This document shows, piece by piece, positions 27,298 through 38,570 of a stretch of 64,000 nt of DNA. Origin of the DNA: a bacterium 1XD21-70. GTDB lineage: Bacteria; Bacillota; Clostridia; Lachnospirales; Lachnospiraceae. Made by a program: the position numbers and the translations under genes. The notes beneath the pieces are model-generated. The model searched no databases, was not told where the DNA came from, and saw only the letters and a program-made list of their open reading frames with translations. The DNA is taken from the NCBI GenBank assembly GCA_003669055.1, contig RAYB01000011.1, positions 62,001 to 126,000 on the forward strand. Direction: 5' to 3'. Within the stretch, counting starts at the first letter, position 1, and every line of letters begins with the position of its first letter.

Positions 27298-28167
27298 TCA
27301 ATTGATGGCATTGGCGCCAGCAATGATCTCCGTCAGTTCCTGCGTGATGGAACCCTGCCGTGCCCGGTTGAACTGAATCTCCAGCTTGCCTAACATCTCC
27401 TCAGCATTGTTGGTTGCCGAGTCCATGGCGTTCATACGGGCGCCGTTCTCACTGGCCACTGCCTCCAGCAGCGAACCATAGATCAGGCTGCTCATATACT
27501 TGGGAATAATCATATCCAACACTGCCTCTGTGCTCGGCTCATAATTCATCAGCGCCCGCGCTTTCGGCTCCTCCCCTGCCTCACCAGCGGCAGCCTCTCT
27601 GTCAACAGGAAGCAGCTTCACCAGCCGGGGAATGTGCACCACCGTATTCTTAAAGGACGTATATGCCAGATAAATCTCGCTGACCTCTCCCCGCTCAAAA
27701 GCCTCCAGAAGTTCCTTTGTCAGATCTGCTGCATCCTGGTATAAAGGCTCATTGATCACTTCCGAATAATCCGCCGTGATCTCATAGCCTTTCCTTGCCA
27801 GTCCGTCCCGCCCCTTACGGCCAATGGCATAGATTTTGGTATCCGCCGCCGTAAGGCCGGGAGTTGCCATAATCAGCTTCACAATATTGTTATTATATCC
27901 GCCTGCCAGGCCACGGTTGGAGGTAACTGCAATCACTGCTTTCTTCCCCTCCGCGCCGGCTTTCAGATATTTGTGATCCATGGCGCCAGATCTCTCCAGC
28001 ATGGAAGCAATGGTTTCATACATCCGGTTAAAGTAGGGTTTGGAACTTTCGGCTTTCGTTCTGGATCTCTGCAGCTTGACCGTAGACACCAGCTTCATGG
28101 CCTTTGTGATCTGGCCCGTGCTCTGGATACTCGCCCTTCTGCGTTTAATATCTCTCATGGATGCCAT
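27298..28167 (-). CDS. atpG: F1Fo ATP synthase gamma subunit
   Basis: Rotor shaft of F1, 289 residues. The N-terminal helix MASMRDIKRRRASIQSTGQI and the C-terminal helix with EIQFNRARQGSITQELTEI, which form the coiled coil inside the alpha/beta ring, are both present. The middle domain has the family AVTSNRGLAGGYNNNI. The start at 28167 follows GGGAGGAACG. Lies 19 bp after atpA. Confidence 0.97.
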   Translation of the reverse strand: MASMRDIKRRRASIQSTGQITKAMKLVSTVKLQRSRTKAESSKPYFNRMYETIASMLERSGAMDHKYLKAGAEGKKAVIAVTSNRGLAGGYNNNIVKLIMATPGLTAADTKIYAIGRKGRDGLARKGYEITADYSEVINEPLYQDAADLTKELLEAFERGEVSEIYLAYTSFKNTVVHIPRLVKLLPVDREAAAGEAGEEPKARALMNYEPSTEAVLDMIIPKYMSSLIYGSLLEAVASENGARMNAMDSATNNAEEMLGKLEIQFNRARQGSITQELTEIIAGANAIN

Positions 28168-28186
28168 GATTTACGTTCCTCCCGTC

Positions 28187-29713
<1,527 letters not shown>

Positions 29714-29765
29714 TTAATTGCCGCCCAAATCGTAACAGCTGATATTCCCTCACTGTTACCTCAAA

Positions 29766-30314
29766 TCAAGCCATCTGCAGCTGAGAAAGCTCCTTCTTCA
29801 TTTCATAGAGCCTCGTGCGGATACTGCTGTCCACCACCCGGTCACCGATCCGGATTACCATGCCGCCGATCAGAGCCGGTTCTACCTGGTAATCTGTCTC
29901 AAGCATCACATAGTCTGTGATTGCCAGCAGCTTTTCCTGAAGGCGGGTCTTCTGATCCTCACTCAGTTCCACCGCACTGCTCACAGACACGGTTCCTATC
30001 CGCTTAAACTCTTTTACCCGCTGGATAAAGTAGGCAAAAATAGGCAACAGGTCATTCTGCCTGTCCTTTTCCACCACCACTGCCAAAAAGCCCATCAGCT
30101 CTTCCTCCACCCGGCCATCAAAGACCTGATGGATAATAGAAGCCCTTTCCTCCTTGACGATCCGCGGATTATTGAGAAGTGCCATCAGCTCCGGATTGCC
30201 CTCCAGGATGGGAACCAGGGAAACGACCTCCTCATAGATCACATCCATCCGATCCTTCTCCATGGCGGTCTCAAACAATGCATCCCCGTACACCTTTGAC
30301 ACTAACTTTGCCAT
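29766..30314 (-). CDS. atpH: F1Fo ATP synthase delta subunit
   Basis: Peripheral-stalk subunit linking F1 to the b subunits, 182 residues. The N-terminal helical bundle (VSKVYGDALFETAMEKDRMD) and the C-terminal conserved EPALIGGMVIRIGDRVVDSSIRTRL are characteristic. It overlaps the end of atpF by 13 nt, so the two are translationally coupled. Confidence 0.96.
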   Translation of the reverse strand: MAKLVSKVYGDALFETAMEKDRMDVIYEEVVSLVPILEGNPELMALLNNPRIVKEERASIIHQVFDGRVEEELMGFLAVVVEKDRQNDLLPIFAYFIQRVKEFKRIGTVSVSSAVELSEDQKTRLQEKLLAITDYVMLETDYQVEPALIGGMVIRIGDRVVDSSIRTRLYEMKKELSQLQMA

Positions 30315-30817
30315 GTACTCTCACCCATTTCCTTCAAAGTCTCGTCAACCAGGGCATTCTGGATTGTTATGTCAATGGAGTTGCCCACTGCCTTCTGTGC
30401 CATCAGCGCGGCGATGTTCACCACATCCTGCTTCAAGTCATCCATGGCCTTCTTCTTCTCCAGCTCGATCTCCCGGTTGGCGCGCTCAACGATACGGGAC
30501 GCCTCCGCCCTCGCCTCATCCAGGATCTCCGCCTCCCGGTTCTTGGCTTTCTTTCTCGCCGTCTCCAGAATATCCTCTGCTTCTCTATTTACATTCTTAA
30601 GCTTCGCCTCGTACTCCTCCTTAAGCGCACTGGCACTTGCCATATCGCCGGCAGCAGAAGCAAGTTCTTCCGCGATCTTCTTTTTCCGCCTCTCCAGCAC
30701 ATCACGCACCGGATTGAAGAGCAGATAGGATAAACAGAAAAACAATATGAAGATATTGATACCAGTCAGCACTGCGTCATGCAGCAGCTGAGGATCAAAT
30801 CCTATCAGTCTGTCCAA
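30302..30817 (-). CDS. atpF: F1Fo ATP synthase b subunit
   Basis: Membrane-anchored peripheral stalk, 171 residues: one N-terminal membrane helix (TGINIFILFFCLSYLLFNPV) and a long charged, Ala-rich coiled coil (about 35-150). The start codon is TTG at 30817, with AGGAGG eight bases upstream (AGGAGGCTTAAGA); no ATG fits the ribosome binding site. Order and overlap with atpH are standard. Confidence 0.95.
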   Translation of the reverse strand: MDRLIGFDPQLLHDAVLTGINIFILFFCLSYLLFNPVRDVLERRKKKIAEELASAAGDMASASALKEEYEAKLKNVNREAEDILETARKKAKNREAEILDEARAEASRIVERANREIELEKKKAMDDLKQDVVNIAALMAQKAVGNSIDITIQNALVDETLKEMGESTWQS

Positions 30818-30855
30818 ATCTTAAGCCTCCTTTCGTCCCTATTCCCTCCCGGTCT

Positions 30856-31146
<291 letters not shown>

Positions 31147-31222
31147 TTAATAAAACTACCCTTTTCATTGCCGGAAACCCCGGCTCACGAAGCAACACCC
31201 GCGAGATTCGCCAAAGGTTATG

Positions 31223-31924
31223 TTACTCCATCTTATCATTAATGTAAACCATAGTCAGCATACAGAATACGTACGTCTGTATGGCACCGGAAAACACGTC
31301 ACAATATATGTGAAGCGCCGCCGGAATACCGATATTGACAAAGATCGGCATCATCCCGTACCAAAGACCCATGATGATCACGCCTGAAAGCAGGTTCGCA
31401 AACAGACGGAGGGAAATGGATAACGGGTTGGCTAATTCTCCGATCAGGTTGATCGGGAACAGAACCGGCGTCGGCTCGAACAGGCTGGTAAAATGCCTTA
31501 ATTTGCGGTTTTTGATTCCCTGGTAGTTAACTATGAAGAATGTAAACATCCCCAGCAAAAATGTCACGCCGTAATCGGCAGTCGGAGCACGCAGCCCCAG
31601 AAGCCCGCTCAGGTTGCAGAACAGGATAAACAGAAAAATAGTCCCGATATAATTAACAAACCGCTTCGCATTCCCTGCCAGTATCCCGTCCGCCATCTTC
31701 TGCAGCATTTCATACATGTACTCCAGCACATTTTGGAATGTGCCTGGCACATCGCCCGCCCTCTTCAGCGTGCGGTTAGCAAGCACTGCGATCAAAAGAA
31801 TCAGCACCGTGATAATCCACATGCCTATCGTTGTCGTTGTGATCCAAAAATCCTGGCCGAACATCTGATACTGAAGTACACCATGTATCATAAAATCCGG
31901 CTCATGAGCAATCAGCATCCCCAT
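31223..31924 (-). CDS. atpB: F1Fo ATP synthase a subunit
   Basis: Membrane stator that forms the ion channel against the c ring, 233 residues with five or six hydrophobic helices. The conserved arginine lies in NPLSISLRLFANLLSGVIIMG, and NLIGELANPLS precedes it. The start at 31924 follows AAAGGAGGACC. Located between atpI and atpE. Confidence 0.96.
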   Translation of the reverse strand: MGMLIAHEPDFMIHGVLQYQMFGQDFWITTTTIGMWIITVLILLIAVLANRTLKRAGDVPGTFQNVLEYMYEMLQKMADGILAGNAKRFVNYIGTIFLFILFCNLSGLLGLRAPTADYGVTFLLGMFTFFIVNYQGIKNRKLRHFTSLFEPTPVLFPINLIGELANPLSISLRLFANLLSGVIIMGLWYGMMPIFVNIGIPAALHIYCDVFSGAIQTYVFCMLTMVYINDKME

Positions 31925-31993
31925 ATATGGTCCTCCTTTCTTCTAATGATAGAGCCCCCGCCCCAAAGCGGCGGCTTAAGAGGCCCTGGCCCC

Positions 31994-32452
31994 TTATGGT
32001 ATTTCCGTCTTGGAATCCTCCCCGCCCGCAGCCGTATACGGGTCCTCTTCCCTGGCCAAAATCCTGTGAATCAGCGGCTGCAGGTATGCGCCCGCTTTCA
32101 TGCCCATGGCACCAACTACCATGGCCAGAAGATCCACACGGAACACCCTCCAGCAGAAAAACAGCGCTGCCACCAGCACCACCTTCCGAATCATGCTCTG
32201 AACAATTGTGGTCTTACTGGCATAACTCTCATTCCGGCTTTCCAGTGCCCGTTCCGTCGTCACCGCCATATGAACCAGCATCAGCACGGCTCCGACCGCC
32301 CCTGCCAAAAGCCCCCCCAGCACCGGAAGCACCGGATAGGAAGCCCCCGGAAGGAACATCCATGCAAGCACACCCAGCAGCAAATTATACAGGACAATGC
32401 CGACGGACATCTCAAGAAGAAGTTTCTTTGTTGACCTGCTCAGCCATTCCAT
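31994..32452 (-). CDS. atpI: ATP synthase subunit I (AtpI-like)
   Basis: Small membrane protein of 152 residues, thought to assist c-ring assembly. Four hydrophobic segments are visible (from MSVGIVLYNLLLGVLAWMF to LLAMVVGAMGMKAGAYLQP). The ATG at 32452 follows AGGAGG (nine bases); an extended reading to 32704 adds an Arg/Gly-rich stretch out of character and lacks such a site. It lies between atpZ and atpB, as usual for this family. Confidence 0.8.
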   Translation of the reverse strand: MEWLSRSTKKLLLEMSVGIVLYNLLLGVLAWMFLPGASYPVLPVLGGLLAGAVGAVLMLVHMAVTTERALESRNESYASKTTIVQSMIRKVVLVAALFFCWRVFRVDLLAMVVGAMGMKAGAYLQPLIHRILAREEDPYTAAGGEDSKTEIP

Positions 32453-32546
32453 CCTTCCATGCCTCCTGTTTGCCACTTGTTTCTCTTTCTTTGCCCAAGC
32501 CTCCGTCCCTTCCGGCTTTTTGCCATCGCCCGGATACCCCGGCTCC

Positions 32547-32861
32547 TTACGGCTTCTCCTTCCGGATCCGGCTCGGCTGCTTCGGCCTGCTGCTCCCGGT
32601 TCGCCCTTCTTGGCTCTGCCGCTCCCGCAGAACCGCCTCGTCTTCCCTGCGTTCCTGTTCAAGGGCACGTATCGCCAAATGCCAGGCACTCTTGCCGCCT
32701 GCAAGCACGCCCAAAATCAGCAGCGGCACCAGTGTTCCTATCCCATACCGGGAATCCACCTGATACCCAATGAATATGCACAAAAAAATGGGTGCCAGAA
32801 CACTGATGCCAAGCTGCGTTACCATGGCCAGGTTCCGAAATACACTTTTTTTATATTTCAC
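32547..32861 (-). CDS. AtpZ/AtpI-family protein, first gene of the atp operon
   Basis: Membrane protein of 104 residues with two hydrophobic helices (about 15-35 and 42-60) and a charged, Gln/Arg-rich tail. The start is GTG at 32861, with AAGGAG seven bases before it. The operon promoter lies at 32898-32926, so any start at 32927 is impossible, which settles the choice. AtpZ-type proteins go with AtpI ahead of the structural genes, and a role in ion transport or c-ring assembly has been proposed for the family; the exact job is unclear. Confidence 0.8.
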   Translation of the reverse strand: MKYKKSVFRNLAMVTQLGISVLAPIFLCIFIGYQVDSRYGIGTLVPLLILGVLAGGKSAWHLAIRALEQERREDEAVLRERQSQEGRTGSSRPKQPSRIRKEKP

Positions 32862-32897
32862 GCGCCCACTCCTTCCCGCATTTTGCATGTACTTCTT

Positions 32898-32926
32898 ATT
32901 ATAACCAATCTTTTCCGTTTTGTCCA
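32898..32926 (-). promoter_or_regulatory. Promoter of the ATP synthase operon
   Basis: -35 TGGACA (32926-32921), 17-bp spacer, -10 TATAAT (32903-32898) on the minus strand. The start near 32891 gives a leader of about 30 nt to the GTG of the first gene. Confidence 0.8.
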
Positions 32927-32936
32927 TGATTGTTGG

Positions 32937-32972
32937 AAAAGAAACAAGAAAAGAAACAAGAAAAGAAACAGG
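32937..32972. repeat. Three tandem 12-bp repeats
   Basis: The unit AAAAGAAACAAG occurs at 32937-32948 and 32949-32960, then once more as AAAAGAAACAGG (32961-32972). It lies just upstream of the atp promoter and ahead of the divergent BTAD gene promoter. Confidence 0.8.
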
Positions 32973-32998
32973 AAATCCTAGCGAATCATAATTTCTGC

Positions 32999-33027
32999 TG
33001 GACTTATTTATTATTTTTTACTATAAT
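32999..33027 (+). promoter_or_regulatory. Promoter of the BTAD regulator gene
   Basis: -35 TGGACT (32999-33004), 17-bp spacer and a perfect -10 TATAAT (33022-33027), about 110 bp ahead of the start codon at 33137. Confidence 0.5.
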
Positions 33028-33136
33028 ATTCCCATAGTTATCCCTTATAGTTAGTTTTTATTTAACAGCAACAAGATCCAATCCGCATATGCTGGTTTTT
33101 ACATATGCACAGATACCAAAAAGAATGGTGATTTCT

Positions 33137-34336
33137 ATGAATAATTTATCAGCACAGGTTCAGATGTTCGGCGGTTTTCGTCTCACTATCGGGGACATTT
33201 CCATCACGAACAAAATCCAGCAGGCCAAAAAGCCCTGGACTATCCTCGAATACCTGGTTTATTATCACAGCCGGGAGATTCCCTCCGATGAACTGGTCAG
33301 CATTATCTGGCCTGAAGATAACAATGTTAACCCAGCGAACGCTTTAAAGACCTTGATTTTCCGCACCCGTAAACTACTTGAGCCTTTCAAGCTTTCCACG
33401 CAGCAGCTGATCACCCAAAACCGTGGTACATACTGCTGGAACCCGGAGGTCAGCTTATCCCTTGACACATCCGAATTTGAAGCCTTATACAAACAAAGCT
33501 GCCAGCCCGGGCTCTCCGAAAGCAAGCAGCTTGAACTCTTGCTGCAGGCTCTCTCCCTTTACAAAGGCGATTTCCTCCCGAAAGCCGCCTGGGAGCCATG
33601 GGTGATCCCCATCAGCCGCCATTACCACAGCATATTCGTCCGCGCCGTGATGCAGGCTGTGGAACTCCTCCTCAAGAATGAACAATGGGATTCCATCATC
33701 CGGCTTTGCCGCCATGCCGTCACCGTGGAAGCCCTAAACGAGGATTTCCAATACCATTTGATCTATGCCCTTTTTAGCAGCGGCCGCCAACACCAGGCTT
33801 TGGAACAGTACCGTGTCATGGTTGATTCTTTTTACAACGAATTTGCCATCACCCCCTCCGAGCGGATGACGAACCTTTATAAGCTGATCCAGGACCGGGA
33901 GCATGGGGTCAATACCGACCTTTCCCTGATCCAGAAATCCATGCAGGAAAACCAGCATCTCCTGGGCGCTTATTTCTGTGAGTTCACTGTGTTCCGTGAC
34001 ATATACCAGTTGGAACAGCGGGCAATCGCGCGGACGGGCGATTCGATTTTCCTCGGCCTGCTGACCCTGTCCCAGGAAGACGGCAGCCTCCCCAAAGCTT
34101 CCATCCTGGCACGGGCTATGGGGCACTTGGGCAATGCCGCCGCCGGCTCCCTCCGGCACGGGGATGTCTATACCCGTTACAGCGTGAGCCAATATATGAT
34201 CCTTCTCCCTTCCGCCTCCTATGAGAACGGCGAGATGGTCATGCAGCGGATTATCCGCAATTACAAAAAAGCATATCTGCGCAAGGATATTGTCGTCCAC
34301 TATTCCCTGCAGGCAGTGGCACCGATCGAAAATTAA
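33137..34336 (+). CDS. BTAD transcriptional activator with a degenerate GGDEF-like C-terminus
   Basis: 399 residues from the ATG at 33137 (weak site GGTGAT upstream; nearby GTG possible). An OmpR-like winged helix (about 5-95) is followed by a bacterial transcriptional activation domain of TPR-like helices (about 105-255; LDTSEFEALYKQS to LYKLIQDREH). Residues about 280-399 resemble a GGDEF domain in order (LGLLTLS, ARAMG, then YTRYSVSQYMILLP) but the signature reads SVSQY in place of GGDEF, so it cannot be a normal diguanylate cyclase. It could serve as a signal-binding or dimerisation domain. It is monocistronic, divergent from the atp operon. Target genes are unknown. Confidence 0.8.
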   Translation: MNNLSAQVQMFGGFRLTIGDISITNKIQQAKKPWTILEYLVYYHSREIPSDELVSIIWPEDNNVNPANALKTLIFRTRKLLEPFKLSTQQLITQNRGTYCWNPEVSLSLDTSEFEALYKQSCQPGLSESKQLELLLQALSLYKGDFLPKAAWEPWVIPISRHYHSIFVRAVMQAVELLLKNEQWDSIIRLCRHAVTVEALNEDFQYHLIYALFSSGRQHQALEQYRVMVDSFYNEFAITPSERMTNLYKLIQDREHGVNTDLSLIQKSMQENQHLLGAYFCEFTVFRDIYQLEQRAIARTGDSIFLGLLTLSQEDGSLPKASILARAMGHLGNAAAGSLRHGDVYTRYSVSQYMILLPSASYENGEMVMQRIIRNYKKAYLRKDIVVHYSLQAVAPIEN

Positions 34337-34353
34337 TATTTCCTCACCATACC

Positions 34354-34390
34354 AAAAACCCCGGCTGCAATGAACACAGCCGGGGTTTTC
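34354..34390. terminator. Bidirectional terminator
   Basis: AAAACCCCGGCTG (34355-34367) pairs with CAGCCGGGGTTTT (34377-34389) around a 9-nt loop, with T runs on both strands. It separates the convergent BTAD and 34408 genes. Confidence 0.88.
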
Positions 34391-34407
34391 CCCGAAATAT
34401 CCTTTTC

Positions 34408-35142
34408 TTAAACCGCCTCTGTCTCCCCGTCCCAGCTTCCCTGGTTCCGGACAGCGCTCCCCATCATGCCGACCAGTTCCAGGAAACTCCGGAAATTGAC
34501 CTGTTTTCGGTACTCCTTCCAGTATAATGTCCCCTGGCAGGTATCATGTTCGTAAAACATCGGCCGGATCATGAACGTCTGGCTTCTGCCTTCCCGGCAA
34601 AACCGATATACCAATGTGTCGGGCAGGATCTTCATCTTCTCCTGGCAATTCATCACAATCCCAAGATACCGCTCCAGGTACTGCTGGCACCCTTCTTCCC
34701 CGGCTGCCTTGCTGTCCGCAATGCCGCCCAAATCCCGCTCCAGGTAGGCCACCAGCTGGAGAAAGCTGGAAAAAACGTACAGAGCCCCATCGCCTTTGCT
34801 GACATTCCCCTGCCAGCTGGCATTCTGGCGCTGGGTCACCCGGATCGTATACCTGCTGGCACTGCCGACCTCCGCCGGTGCTTCCCCGGGGATACCGGCG
34901 CGTTCTATGTCTGCCTTCCCGGAAAACAATTCCCTTCTGTCCATCACCGGGCGCGGATACTGAAGCTGCGCAAAGCACTGTTCCATCTCCCATGCCAATT
35001 CATAGTAACCGGTAAAACGAGCCCTTGTACCCCCTTCCCCCTGATACAGGATTCCTTCTACCGGCCTGTCTTCATGCCAATCAACGGCAATCGTAAATAT
35101 ACGCTCGCTATCATATAAACTGCTTTTATAGGATATCGCCAT
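34408..35142 (-). CDS. Repeated-module protein of unknown function
   Basis: 244 residues, no signal peptide and no membrane segment. It shows three copies of a module of about 45 residues: a beta-rich part with a W/C-x-G turn, then a helix with the pattern F-x-S/Y-F/Y-x-x-L/E-L. The copies are near 15-57 (ending FTGYYELAWEMEQCF), 97-139 (RQNASWQG, then FSSFLQLVAYLERDL) and 188-232 (CQGTLYWK, then FRSFLELVGMMGSAV). The same module occurs in the protein at 23437-23913. It stands alone behind a bidirectional terminator. I do not recognise a function; the modules look like protein- or ligand-binding units. Confidence 0.65.
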   Translation of the reverse strand: MAISYKSSLYDSERIFTIAVDWHEDRPVEGILYQGEGGTRARFTGYYELAWEMEQCFAQLQYPRPVMDRRELFSGKADIERAGIPGEAPAEVGSASRYTIRVTQRQNASWQGNVSKGDGALYVFSSFLQLVAYLERDLGGIADSKAAGEEGCQQYLERYLGIVMNCQEKMKILPDTLVYRFCREGRSQTFMIRPMFYEHDTCQGTLYWKEYRKQVNFRSFLELVGMMGSAVRNQGSWDGETEAV

Positions 35143-35279
35143 ATTCCGTAATACCCCCTGTCATCAAAAATCAGGATCAGCTTAGTAATAGATATTACCT
35201 ATTCTACCATAAACCAAAAGATTTTTAAATATATTTTTTATTAAATCTTAGCAAACGTTTTTACTGCCCGCGGATCCGT

Positions 35280-36356
35280 TTATATGGCTTCTCCCATTTT
35301 TGCCAGTTTTGCTGCCTGGTCAGCCGCGATCAGGCTGTCAATCAGTTCCTGGATATCCCCGTTCATAACCGAGTCAATCTTATAGAGTGTCAATTTGATC
35401 CTATGTTCCGTCACCCGCCCCTGCGGGAAATTATATGTGCGGATTTTTTCCGAACGGTCTCCCGTGCCGATCTGGCTCCTCCGCTCAGCAGCCTCCGCAC
35501 TCATCTTTTTCTCCATTTCAAGGTCATATAGCTTGGAACGCAGCAGGCGGAATGCCTTCTCCTTGTTCTGCAGCTGGGATTTCTCCGTCTGGCTGTAAAT
35601 CACAATCCCCGTGGGAATGTGGGTCAGCCGGACAGCAGAATCCGTCGTGTTGACACACTGCCCGCCGTTTCCGGAGGCACGCATCACATCAATGCGGCAG
35701 TCGTTCATGTCAATCTGCACATCGACATCCTCCGCCTCCGGCATCACGGCCACCGTAGCCGTGGAGGTATGGATCCGCCCGCCGGACTCCGTCTCCGGCA
35801 CCCGCTGCACCCGGTGCACGCCGCTCTCATATTTCATCCTGGAATATGCCCCCTTACCGGTAACCATGGCAACCACCTCCTTGAACCCGCCGATGCCGTT
35901 TTCGTTAAGGCTGACCAATTCTACCTTCCAGCGCTGCCCTTCTGCATAATTCACATACATCCGGTACAATTCGGACGCAAACAAGGCCGCCTCATCGCCT
36001 CCTGCCCCGGCACGGATCTCCAGGATAATATTCTTCTCATCGTTCGGATCCTTCGGCAAAAGCAAAATTTTCAGTTCCTGCTCTAACTGTTCCACCCTCT
36101 TTTTGGCATCAGAAAGTTCCTCCTTTGCCAGTTCCCGCATCTCCTCGTCATTTTCCTCATCCAGAAGCGCCAGGCTGTCTTCAATGTCCTGCTTTGCCCG
36201 TTTGTATGCCTGATACGCCTCCACCACCGGTGCCAGGTCAGACTGTTCCTTCATCAGCTTGCGGAAACGTACCTGATCCTCTGTCACTCCCGGCTCATTC
36301 AGTTCCTGCATGATCTCCTCATAATGGATCAGCATATCATCCAACCGATCAAACAT
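35280..36356 (-). CDS. prfA: Peptide chain release factor 1
   Basis: Reads UAA and UAG stop codons and triggers peptide release; 358 residues. The catalytic GGQ is at 231-233 ([20 protein letters not shown]) and the codon-recognition PxT motif in [11 protein letters not shown]. The ATG at 36356 is preceded by AGGAGGGAAG; the longer reading to 36377 runs through that ribosome binding site. Co-oriented with prmC, which methylates the Gln of GGQ, 40 bp upstream. Confidence 0.97.
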   Translation of the reverse strand: MFDRLDDMLIHYEEIMQELNEPGVTEDQVRFRKLMKEQSDLAPVVEAYQAYKRAKQDIEDSLALLDEENDEEMRELAKEELSDAKKRVEQLEQELKILLLPKDPNDEKNIILEIRAGAGGDEAALFASELYRMYVNYAEGQRWKVELVSLNENGIGGFKEVVAMVTGKGAYSRMKYESGVHRVQRVPETESGGRIHTSTATVAVMPEAEDVDVQIDMNDCRIDVMRASGNGGQCVNTTDSAVRLTHIPTGIVIYSQTEKSQLQNKEKAFRLLRSKLYDLEMEKKMSAEAAERRSQIGTGDRSEKIRTYNFPQGRVTEHRIKLTLYKIDSVMNGDIQELIDSLIAADQAAKLAKMGEAI

Positions 36357-36396
36357 TTTCTTCCCTCCTGCTCCCACATTCTCTTTCCATATTTTC

Positions 36397-37299
36397 TTAT
36401 CCCGGCCAACAGGCGGCAGCCACCCGGTTCTTTCCCGTAAGATCCCTGCATACCCGGATATCCTGATATCCGGCCTCTCTTAGGAGGCCGCAAACCGCCT
36501 CTGCCTGGTCGAAGCCAATCTCCAGGTAAATCCGCCCGCCGGCTTTTAAATACCCGCCGGCCTCCGATATGATCCTCCTATAGTAGCAAAGCCCATCCCC
36601 ATCGCCGTCCAGTGCCAGGACCGGCTCATATTCCCGTACCTCTGGCTCCAGGGACTCGATCACCCCAGTCGGGATATAAGGGGGGTTCGAGGTGATTACG
36701 TCATACCGTCCCCCTCCCTCCGGCAGGGCGGCGAACAGATCGCCGCAGAAAAGCTGCACCTTTTGCAGCTTTAGCCACCCCGGCAGCAATGCCTCCACAT
36801 TATGTTCCGCCACCCTTAGCGCCTCTTTGGAGATATCCGTGGCCGTCACCCGAAAGAAACACCCGCTTGCCGCTAAGCTGACCGCAATGCATCCCGAACC
36901 GGTGCACAAATCAAGCAGAGCCCGTTCCTGCCCTAATGCCGCTTCCTCTTTCCAGCCCGCGGCATCTGCCAATACCTGCTCTACCAATGTCTCCGTATCC
37001 TGGCGGGGAATCAGCACATGCCGGTTCACCATGAATTCCATCCCCATAAATTCCTGGCTGCCCAGGATCTGCTGCAGCGGGCATCTCCTCCTCCTCCGGC
37101 CGACCATCTCCCGGTAAAGGCGGATTGACTCCTCATTCTTTCTATTGTCTTCCAATTCCTGCATCCGGTTCAGCAAAAAATGCACCATATCCAGCCGGAA
37201 CGCTGCCAGCAAAAGCTGTTTGGCATCCTGTTTGGCATCCGGGGCACCGGCCTGCTCCAGAACACGCGTCCCTTCTGTCCAAAGGCGAAACAGCGTCAT
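36397..37299 (-). CDS. prmC: Release-factor glutamine methyltransferase
   Basis: SAM-dependent enzyme that N5-methylates the Gln of the GGQ motif in release factors, 300 residues. The SAM-binding motif is [16 protein letters not shown] and the substrate-glutamine motif is SNPPYIPTG. The start ATG overlaps the stop of the DUF1385 gene by 4 nt (ATGA), so translation is coupled. It immediately precedes prfA. Confidence 0.95.
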   Translation of the reverse strand: MTLFRLWTEGTRVLEQAGAPDAKQDAKQLLLAAFRLDMVHFLLNRMQELEDNRKNEESIRLYREMVGRRRRRCPLQQILGSQEFMGMEFMVNRHVLIPRQDTETLVEQVLADAAGWKEEAALGQERALLDLCTGSGCIAVSLAASGCFFRVTATDISKEALRVAEHNVEALLPGWLKLQKVQLFCGDLFAALPEGGGRYDVITSNPPYIPTGVIESLEPEVREYEPVLALDGDGDGLCYYRRIISEAGGYLKAGGRIYLEIGFDQAEAVCGLLREAGYQDIRVCRDLTGKNRVAAACWPG

Positions 37300-38273
37300 G
37301 GCTCCACCGCCTCCGCTTCTTCTGGCCCGTCGGGGATCTCTGTCTCCGGGAAATTCTCCCGGAGGTAGGCTTTCCAGTCAAAAACCGCCTCCACCGCCGC
37401 AATCGCCACTTCAATCATGCCGTCGTCCGGTTCACTGGTGGTCAGGTTCTGCATCCACATCCCCGGCTTGCTGAGGAGATTCACAATGGCGGAGTCGCTC
37501 CGCCCGGCCAGGCGCAAAAACTCATATGACACCCCGGCAATTACCGGTATCAGGATGATCCGGCTGGCAATCCTCAGCCACACGGTATCCACACGGATCA
37601 CCATGAAGAACAAGATGCTGATCACCATCACAATAATCAAAAAGCTTGTCCCGCAGCGCTTATGCTGCTTGGAACTCCGGCGCACATGTTCCACGCTTAA
37701 CGCCAGGCCGTGTTCGATGCAGTTGATACATTTATGCTCTGCCCCATGGTACATAAAGGTACGGCGTATGTCCTCCATATGGGAAATCAGCTTGATATAA
37801 ACGACAAAAATCGCAATCCGGATGCACCCCTCTAGGACTGCCATCAACGTCGCCGAGGCGATAAACCTCCGGAACACATTGGCAATCAGCAGCGGCAGCA
37901 CCATAAAAATGGCAATCGCCGTCACCACCGAAAATACCATCACAAATGCCATCAGAACCTTTTCCACTTTCTCCCCGAACATCCGGTTCAGCCACAGTTC
38001 AAATTTCCCCGGCTCCGAATCTTCATCATCCTCAAAAAAACCGGCTGAAAAACTCAGCGTCCTCATCCCCAATACCATGGAATCTATGAAACTGAACACT
38101 CCGCGGACAAATGGCAGCGAGCAGAATTTCACTTTCTCGCTCATGCTCACATACCGGTCCTTTTTGACTTCAATCTCCCCGTCCGGCCTGCGCACTGCCG
38201 TCGCATAATCCTGTTTATTCTTCATCATAATTCCTTCTATGACGGCCTGCCCGCCGATTCCGGAATATTTCAT
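37296..38273 (-). CDS. DUF1385 family membrane protein (YqhQ-like)
   Basis: 325 residues with about four hydrophobic segments between 105 and 245. The family signature is visible near the start (GIGGQAVIEGIMMKNK) and middle (YHGAEHKCINCIEHG). Its role is unknown, although the family is conserved beside prmC and prfA in Firmicutes. A C-terminal acidic tail ([12 protein letters not shown]) goes beyond the core. The start at 38273 follows AAAGGGG. Lies between rpmE and prmC. Confidence 0.9.
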   Translation of the reverse strand: MKYSGIGGQAVIEGIMMKNKQDYATAVRRPDGEIEVKKDRYVSMSEKVKFCSLPFVRGVFSFIDSMVLGMRTLSFSAGFFEDDEDSEPGKFELWLNRMFGEKVEKVLMAFVMVFSVVTAIAIFMVLPLLIANVFRRFIASATLMAVLEGCIRIAIFVVYIKLISHMEDIRRTFMYHGAEHKCINCIEHGLALSVEHVRRSSKQHKRCGTSFLIIVMVISILFFMVIRVDTVWLRIASRIILIPVIAGVSYEFLRLAGRSDSAIVNLLSKPGMWMQNLTTSEPDDGMIEVAIAAVEAVFDWKAYLRENFPETEIPDGPEEAEAVEP

Positions 38274-38303
38274 GAAAAGCCCCTTTCTGTTTCCGTATAA
38301 AGA

Positions 38304-38347
38304 AAAGAAGGTTGAGCCAAAGTGTCTCCACTTAATCTCAACCTTAC
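38304..38347 (-). terminator. Terminator after rpmE
   Basis: AAGGTTGAG (38308-38316) pairs with CTCAACCTT (38337-38345) and is followed on the minus strand by CTTTTCTTT. It may only partly stop transcription into the DUF1385-prmC-prfA genes. Confidence 0.6.
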
Positions 38348-38366
38348 TTCGCCGCTCTCACTGCAC

Positions 38367-38570
38367 TTATGCGTTAATGCCGTACTTTCTGTTGAACTTA
38401 TCAATACGGCCACGGGCTGCTGCCGTCTTCTGCTGACCGGTATAGAAAGCATGGCACTTTGAGCAAATCTCTACGTGGATCTCTTTCTTCGTGGAACCGG
38501 TTACAAATTCATTGCCACAGTTGCAGGTTACTTTTGCCTGATAGTAGGCTGGATGGATACCCTCTTTCAT
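38367..38570 (-). CDS. rpmE: Ribosomal protein L31, zinc type
   Basis: Large-subunit protein of 67 residues. Four cysteines are kept as VTCNCGN and [12 protein letters not shown], the zinc-ribbon form of L31. The ATG at 38570 is preceded by GAGGTGAAAATC; an in-frame reading to 38627 would add residues ([14 protein letters not shown]) not seen in L31. Has its own promoter and a terminator. Confidence 0.96.
   Translation of the reverse strand: MKEGIHPAYYQAKVTCNCGNEFVTGSTKKEIHVEICSKCHAFYTGQQKTAAARGRIDKFNRKYGINA

Noticed and set aside
32862-32927. Longer N-terminus for the atpZ-like protein
   Set aside because: It would be translated from the promoter region (-10 at 32898-32903); the GTG at 32861 has the proper ribosome binding site.
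32937-32972. CRISPR-like array
   Set aside because: Only three 12-bp units without spacers.
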